Source: an uncultured Collinsella sp.
GTDB taxonomy: Bacteria; Actinomycetota; Coriobacteriia; Coriobacteriales; Coriobacteriaceae
DNA length: 6,702 nucleotides
Direction: 5' to 3'
Assembly: GCA_902496645.1 (NCBI GenBank)
Contig: CABVBR010000116.1
Coordinates: forward strand, 1 to 6,702
Part shown: positions 5,495 to 6,702 of the stretch, piece by piece
How positions within the stretch are numbered: position 1 is the stretch's first letter
Layout of the letters: each line of letters begins with the position of its first letter
Program-made: the position numbers and the translations under genes
The notes under the pieces: generated by a model
Seen by the model: the letters and a program-made list of their open reading frames with translations, nothing else
Told to the model about the DNA's origin: nothing
The model's database searches: none

Positions 5495-6493
5495 TTGGCA
5501 CGATCTTCGGGTTTCTCTCCAAATCTGAATACCAAGCGACAATCAACGGGTATGCGCCCGTTGATTGTTTTCAGCCTGATTTCGGTGTTGCTGCTCACGT
5601 TTTATATCCGTGAGGGCGAGGCCGGGCCGATTCATGCCGTACGCTCGGGTATGACGACGATTACCTCGCCGGTGCGCTTTTTGGGGTCGGCCGTGGCGGC
5701 TCCCTTCAACGCGATCGGCAACGTGTTCTCCAACCTCACGGCTTCGCAGGAGTCGCTCGATGACCTCAAGAAGCAAAACGAGGTGCTGACCTCTAAGGTC
5801 GCAGAGCTTTCCGAGGCTCAAAAGACTGCCGAGCGCCTGGAGGGCCTGGTCGGGCTGCAATCGACCTACAACCTTAAGTCGACCGCCGCTCGTATTGTCG
5901 GCGCGTCGGGCGATGCCTGGACCTCGACCGTTACCATCGACAAGGGATCTGCCGACGGCCTTACCATCAACATGCCCGTGACGAGTTCTGCCGGTGTTAT
6001 CGGCCAGATTATTGAGGTATCGGCCAAGACCTCTACCGTGCGCCTGATTGGTGACGAGAACTCGGGCGTGTCGGCTATGGTGCAGGACACGCGCGCCCAG
6101 GGTATGCTGCAGGGCCAGCCCGATGGCACCCTGCGCCTTGAGTACGTGAGCGTCGACTCCGACGTCAAAGTAGGCGACATCATCGTGACCTCGGGCATCG
6201 GTGGCGTGTTCCCCAAGGGCCTGCCGCTCGGCACTGTTTCCTCGGTGGAGAAGTCGGCCAACGACGTGTACTACACCATTGTGGTGCGCGCTCAGACCAC
6301 GGCCGAGAACAACGAGGAAGTGCTGGTCATTACCTCGCTGACCGACGAACAGTCGGCCTCGGATGAGGACGTGAGCACGGCCAACAGCACGCCGCAGGGA
6401 ACGTCGCGCGATGCTGCGACCAAGACGAAGGACGAGAGCTCGGATGACAGTTCCGACACGTCCGAGACGACCGATTCTGGCTCGAGCGAATAG
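5495..6493 (+). CDS. mreC: Rod-shape-determining protein MreC
   Basis: This encodes 332 residues from TTG. MreC is a bitopic protein that links cytoplasmic MreB with MreD and the penicillin-binding proteins outside. In order it has a short basic cytoplasmic stretch, one membrane helix (about 22-38, PLIVFSLISVLLLTFY) and a coiled coil (about 83-118, Leu/Glu/Lys heptads). These are followed by the two-barrel MreC core (about 130-281), with VTIDKGSADGL (146-156) and the conserved GIGGVFPKGLPLGTV (234-248). After the core comes a disordered tail of about 47 residues (286-332), made almost entirely of Ser, Thr, Asp, Glu, Ala and Lys. It lies 21 nt after mreB, and its stop codon overlaps the ribosome site of mreD. 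A perfect 12-bp inverted repeat followed by TTTT overlaps codons 15-26, an odd feature described separately. The family call is very secure. Confidence 0.95.
   Translation: MARSSGFSPNLNTKRQSTGMRPLIVFSLISVLLLTFYIREGEAGPIHAVRSGMTTITSPVRFLGSAVAAPFNAIGNVFSNLTASQESLDDLKKQNEVLTSKVAELSEAQKTAERLEGLVGLQSTYNLKSTAARIVGASGDAWTSTVTIDKGSADGLTINMPVTSSAGVIGQIIEVSAKTSTVRLIGDENSGVSAMVQDTRAQGMLQGQPDGTLRLEYVSVDSDVKVGDIIVTSGIGGVFPKGLPLGTVSSVEKSANDVYYTIVVRAQTTAENNEEVLVITSLTDEQSASDEDVSTANSTPQGTSRDAATKTKDESSDDSSDTSETTDSGSSE
5538..5571 (+). repeat. Perfect 12-bp inverted repeat with T-tract inside the start of mreC
   Basis: ACAATCAACGGG (5539-5550) and CCCGTTGATTGT (5557-5568) are exact reverse complements around TATGCG. 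A G-U pair (5538/5569) can extend the stem, and T5568-T5571 form a short T-tract. In RNA this resembles an intrinsic terminator, with GC pairs next to the loop and AU-rich pairs at the base. It lies within the coding sequence for residues 15-26. It could instead be a processing hairpin or a DNA operator. Seen directly; the function is inferred. Confidence 0.75.
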
Positions 6494-6497
6494 GGGG
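6492..6497 (+). promoter_or_regulatory. Shine-Dalgarno sequence of mreD overlapping the mreC stop
   Basis: AGGGGG includes the last two bases of the mreC TAG stop. It lies 7 nt before ATG 6505 but only 1 nt before ATG 6499, so 6505 is the preferred start. The overlap suggests translational coupling of mreC and mreD. Confidence 0.6.
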
Positions 6498-6504
6498 CAT
6501 GTCC

Positions 6505-6702
6505 ATGGATCTACACGAGCAGGGGATGAGCTCCCGCACGTTTGTGATCGCCGCCATCGTGTGCGTGCTGCTGCAGGCAGGCCTGGCACCGCAGATCTCC
6601 ATTGCGGGCGGTCGCGTCAACTTCATGATTATCCTGGTGTGCCTAAGCGTGTTCTCGGGCGACCCGACCCGTGCCGTCGTGTGCGGTTTTTGCAGCGGCT
6701 TG
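6505..6702 (+). CDS. mreD: Rod-shape-determining protein MreD, 5' part only
   Basis: The frame starts at ATG 6505 (an alternative ATG at 6499 has poor spacing from the ribosome site) and is open to the window edge, giving the first 66 residues. A short hydrophilic N-terminus precedes a first membrane helix (about 12-28, TFVIAAIVCVLLQAGLA). APQISIAGGRVNFMIILVC then leads into a second helix (about 38-52), and SGDPTRAVVCGFCSGL follows. The pattern of a hydrophobic helix, a short Pro-containing loop, a second helix and a Gly-rich stretch matches the start of MreD, a polytopic membrane protein that forms a complex with MreC. Its place directly after mreC, with coupled translation, strongly supports the call. 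The penicillin-binding protein 2 and RodA genes often follow, but they lie outside the window. Confidence 0.88.
   Translation, partial: MDLHEQGMSSRTFVIAAIVCVLLQAGLAPQISIAGGRVNFMIILVCLSVFSGDPTRAVVCGFCSGL

Noticed and set aside
4418..5542. Long - strand open frame opposite mreB
   Set aside because: mreB is unmistakable on the + strand; the antisense frame is a codon-bias shadow.
6499..6501. ATG at 6499 as the mreD start
   Set aside because: It lies only 1 nt after the AGGGGG site; ATG 6505 has the normal 7-nt spacing.
5543..6589. Long - strand open frame opposite mreC and mreD
   Set aside because: Arg/His-rich shadow with no motif; mreC and mreD account for the region.

Overview
The window is about 6.7 kb of GC-rich (roughly 60% G+C) bacterial chromosome, with all genes on the + strand. 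Gene content, GC-rich codon use and frequent TTG/GTG starts suggest an actinobacterial genome. A CtpE-type P-type ATPase, a zinc-ribbon/membrane-anchor protein and a rod-type mreBCD cluster together point to class Coriobacteriia, perhaps Collinsella. That assignment is an inference from remembered family features, not from a search.

Layout: (1) 1-1086 is the 3' part of a cation-transporting P-type ATPase. It keeps the HAD hinge motif and membrane helices M5-M10, and has an unusual tail of about 100 residues rich in Lys and Arg. (2) 1205-2359 encodes a bitopic protein with two cytoplasmic zinc ribbons, one membrane helix and a helical outer domain. A candidate promoter precedes it. (3) 2465-3007 (cyclophilin-type prolyl isomerase) and 3019-4314 (TPR repeats, one membrane helix, small outer domain) form a two-gene operon behind a good candidate promoter near 2396-2425. 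(4) 4315-4429 is an intergenic control region. It holds a 14-bp hairpin directly followed by a -10 element. (5) 4430-6702 is the cell-shape operon: mreB, mreC and the start of mreD, which runs off the window.

How the genes work together: MreB filaments under the membrane, MreC in the periplasm-like space and polytopic MreD are the core of the elongasome, which steers lateral wall synthesis. The cytoplasmic cyclophilin and the TPR membrane protein lie immediately upstream and could be accessory folding or scaffold factors, but only their position supports this. Non-ATG starts dominate: GTG for the zinc-ribbon gene and TTG for the TPR gene, mreB and mreC. Each choice is supported by a well-placed Shine-Dalgarno sequence.

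The most unexpected signal is a perfect 12-bp inverted repeat with a 6-nt loop followed by TTTT, lying inside the first codons of mreC (5539-5571). It looks like an intragenic attenuator or processing hairpin between mreB and the rest of mreC/mreD. I saw no CRISPR array, insertion sequence, tRNA or rRNA, and no clearly novel multi-gene system.
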